A stretch of 45,977 nt of DNA from Eubacteriaceae bacterium (GTDB taxonomy: Bacteria; Bacillota; Clostridia; Peptostreptococcales; Anaerovoracaceae), in assembly GCA_028727785.1 (NCBI GenBank), contig JAQYNQ010000122.1, positions 1 through 45,977 on the forward strand, written 5' to 3'. The translations under genes were made by a program, and so were the position numbers. Each line of letters starts with the position of its first letter. Position 1 is the first letter of the stretch. This document shows, in pieces, positions 44,801 through 45,977 of the stretch. The notes under the pieces are model-generated. The model was not told where the DNA came from and did no database searches. It saw only the letters and a list, made by a program, of their open reading frames with translations.

Positions 44801-45705
44801 CGGATTATCAGTATACCCATGGATCATATGCAATTCCAGAGTTTGGAACAAGCTTTGTAAGACAGATGCTTGATGATACCAAGCCGGATAAATTTGCCGA
44901 TCTGGTACGTATTTCAGGTTTTTCACACGGAACAGATGTATGGCTTAACAACGCACAGGATTACATCCGAAGTGGAACAGCAACAATGAGAGAAGTTATT
45001 TCGACACGAGATGACATTATGAACTACCTTATTCTTAAGGGTATCGAGAACAAAACCTCGTTCCAGATAATGGAGGATGTTCGTAAAAACAGGCCTCTAA
45101 AGGAGGAGCAGTTAGCTGTTATGAAAGAACATGGTGTTCCGGACTGGTACATAGACTCATGTATTAAAATCCAGTACATGTTCCCACGTGCACACGCTGT
45201 TGCATATGTAATGATGTCATTCCGAATGGCATGGTATAAGGTTTACTACCCTGTAGAATTCTACGCAACTTATTTTTCAAGTACTGTTGCAAACTTTGAT
45301 ACAGAGGTTATTCTGAAAGGTCCTGATGCTTGTATAGATAGAATCAAACAGATAAATGAAATGGGAGATAACGCAACCGCAAAAGAAAAAAGTGATATTC
45401 TTGTCTTTGAAGTTGCATATGAAATGTATTCACGCGGATATGAATTTTCACCTGCACGTCTTGGAAAATCAAAAGCACTGAAGTTCTGGTCTGACGAAGG
45501 AAAAGTTCTTCTTCCATTCGTTGCACTGGATGGTGTAGGCGATAGTGCGGCAACAGCTTTTGCCGATGCATACGATGAAAAGCCGTTTGATACTATTGAA
45601 GAGGCTGTCAATCGATCAAAACTCAATAAGACCGCTGTAGAAGCTCTACGCAAACATGGCGTATTCAAGGGTCTGCCTGAAACCGATCAGCTATCGCTTT
45701 TTTAA
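41887..45705 (+). CDS. polC: DNA polymerase III alpha subunit, PolC type, without the embedded 3'-5' exonuclease domain
   Basis: OB segment plus [75 protein letters not shown]; C-terminal [10 protein letters not shown]; no FDVETTG/exo motifs. Confidence 0.96.
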   Translation: [1272 protein letters not shown]

Positions 45706-45753
45706 CGACGACAGCCTGATTGAATCTAAAAAACAATTAAGCTAAAGAAAAAC

Positions 45754-45782
45754 TTGCATCGCCATGAAATCTATGGTAATAT
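45754..45782 (+). promoter_or_regulatory. Promoter P1 downstream of polC
   Basis: TTGCAT (45754-45759) - 17 nt - TAATAT (45777-45782). Confidence 0.5.
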
Positions 45783-45864
45783 AGCTAAGTCGCAATTTCG
45801 CGATTAAGCTGTGAAGCAGGAGAAACAATTCGACACAAGAATTTAAAAAACTTCAAATTCATAG

Positions 45865-45893
45865 TTGACAATCATCAAAACCGATGATATACT
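45865..45893 (+). promoter_or_regulatory. Promoter P2 downstream of polC
   Basis: TTGACA (45865-45870) - 17 nt - TATACT (45888-45893). Confidence 0.75.
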
Positions 45894-45977
45894 AAATAAG
45901 CTGTCGCGGTGATAGCGCACGGCAAGGTGATAAGGAAACTGCTTATCATAAAGAACCAAGAAAACTTCATAGTGTGG
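45894..45977 (+). other. Probable leader of an rRNA operon (16S gene would lie just outside window)
   Basis: Tandem strong promoters, non-coding structured sequence, and AAGAACCAAGAAAACTTCATAGTG resembling the GAACCTTGAAAACTG-type sequence common in Firmicute rRNA leaders and spacers. Confidence 0.5.

Noticed and set aside
1-45977. CRISPR arrays, insertion sequences, prophage, toxin-antitoxin or restriction genes
   Set aside because: No regularly spaced repeats, transposase, integrase, phage structural or defence proteins were seen

Overview
The window is a chromosomal stretch from a low-GC Firmicute (Clostridia-like). It is mostly housekeeping genes and has no prophage, transposon, CRISPR array or tRNA that I can support. 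Main blocks: the 3' end of thrS; sppA-ylxM-ffh-rpsP-khpA-rimM-trmD; a division/envelope block (HlyD-like, yggS/ylmE, sepF, yggT, divIVA, lspA, rluD); a small alarmone synthetase convergent with rqcH; yicC-gmk-rpoZ; rpsB-tsf; an accessory region (TetR, PepD, EndA-type nuclease, ThrH, permuted papain-fold protein, PrdX-like deacylase, NhaC, SLC13, a two-component system with a secreted protein, aldo/keto reductase, acyltransferase, broken nudC); pyrH-frr-uppS-cdsA-dxr-rseP-ispG-polC; and, at the right edge, tandem promoters and a leader resembling the start of an rRNA operon. The most notable observations are: (1) a 1272-aa PolC with no DnaQ-like 3'-5' exonuclease domain, an uninterrupted PHP domain and apparently complete PHP metal ligands, suggesting PHP-based or in-trans proofreading; (2) a 238-aa RseP-type site-2 protease with no PDZ domain, in the same operon; (3) a khpA-rimM intergenic RNA with two mutually exclusive hairpins; (4) an lspA start where a GC-rich hairpin separates the SD from the homology-supported ATG; (5) a candidate OmpR/PhoB-type direct repeat in front of the secreted-protein gene next to a two-component system; (6) a single frameshift splitting nudC. 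All domain calls come from reading the sequence and remembered family features. No database search was run.
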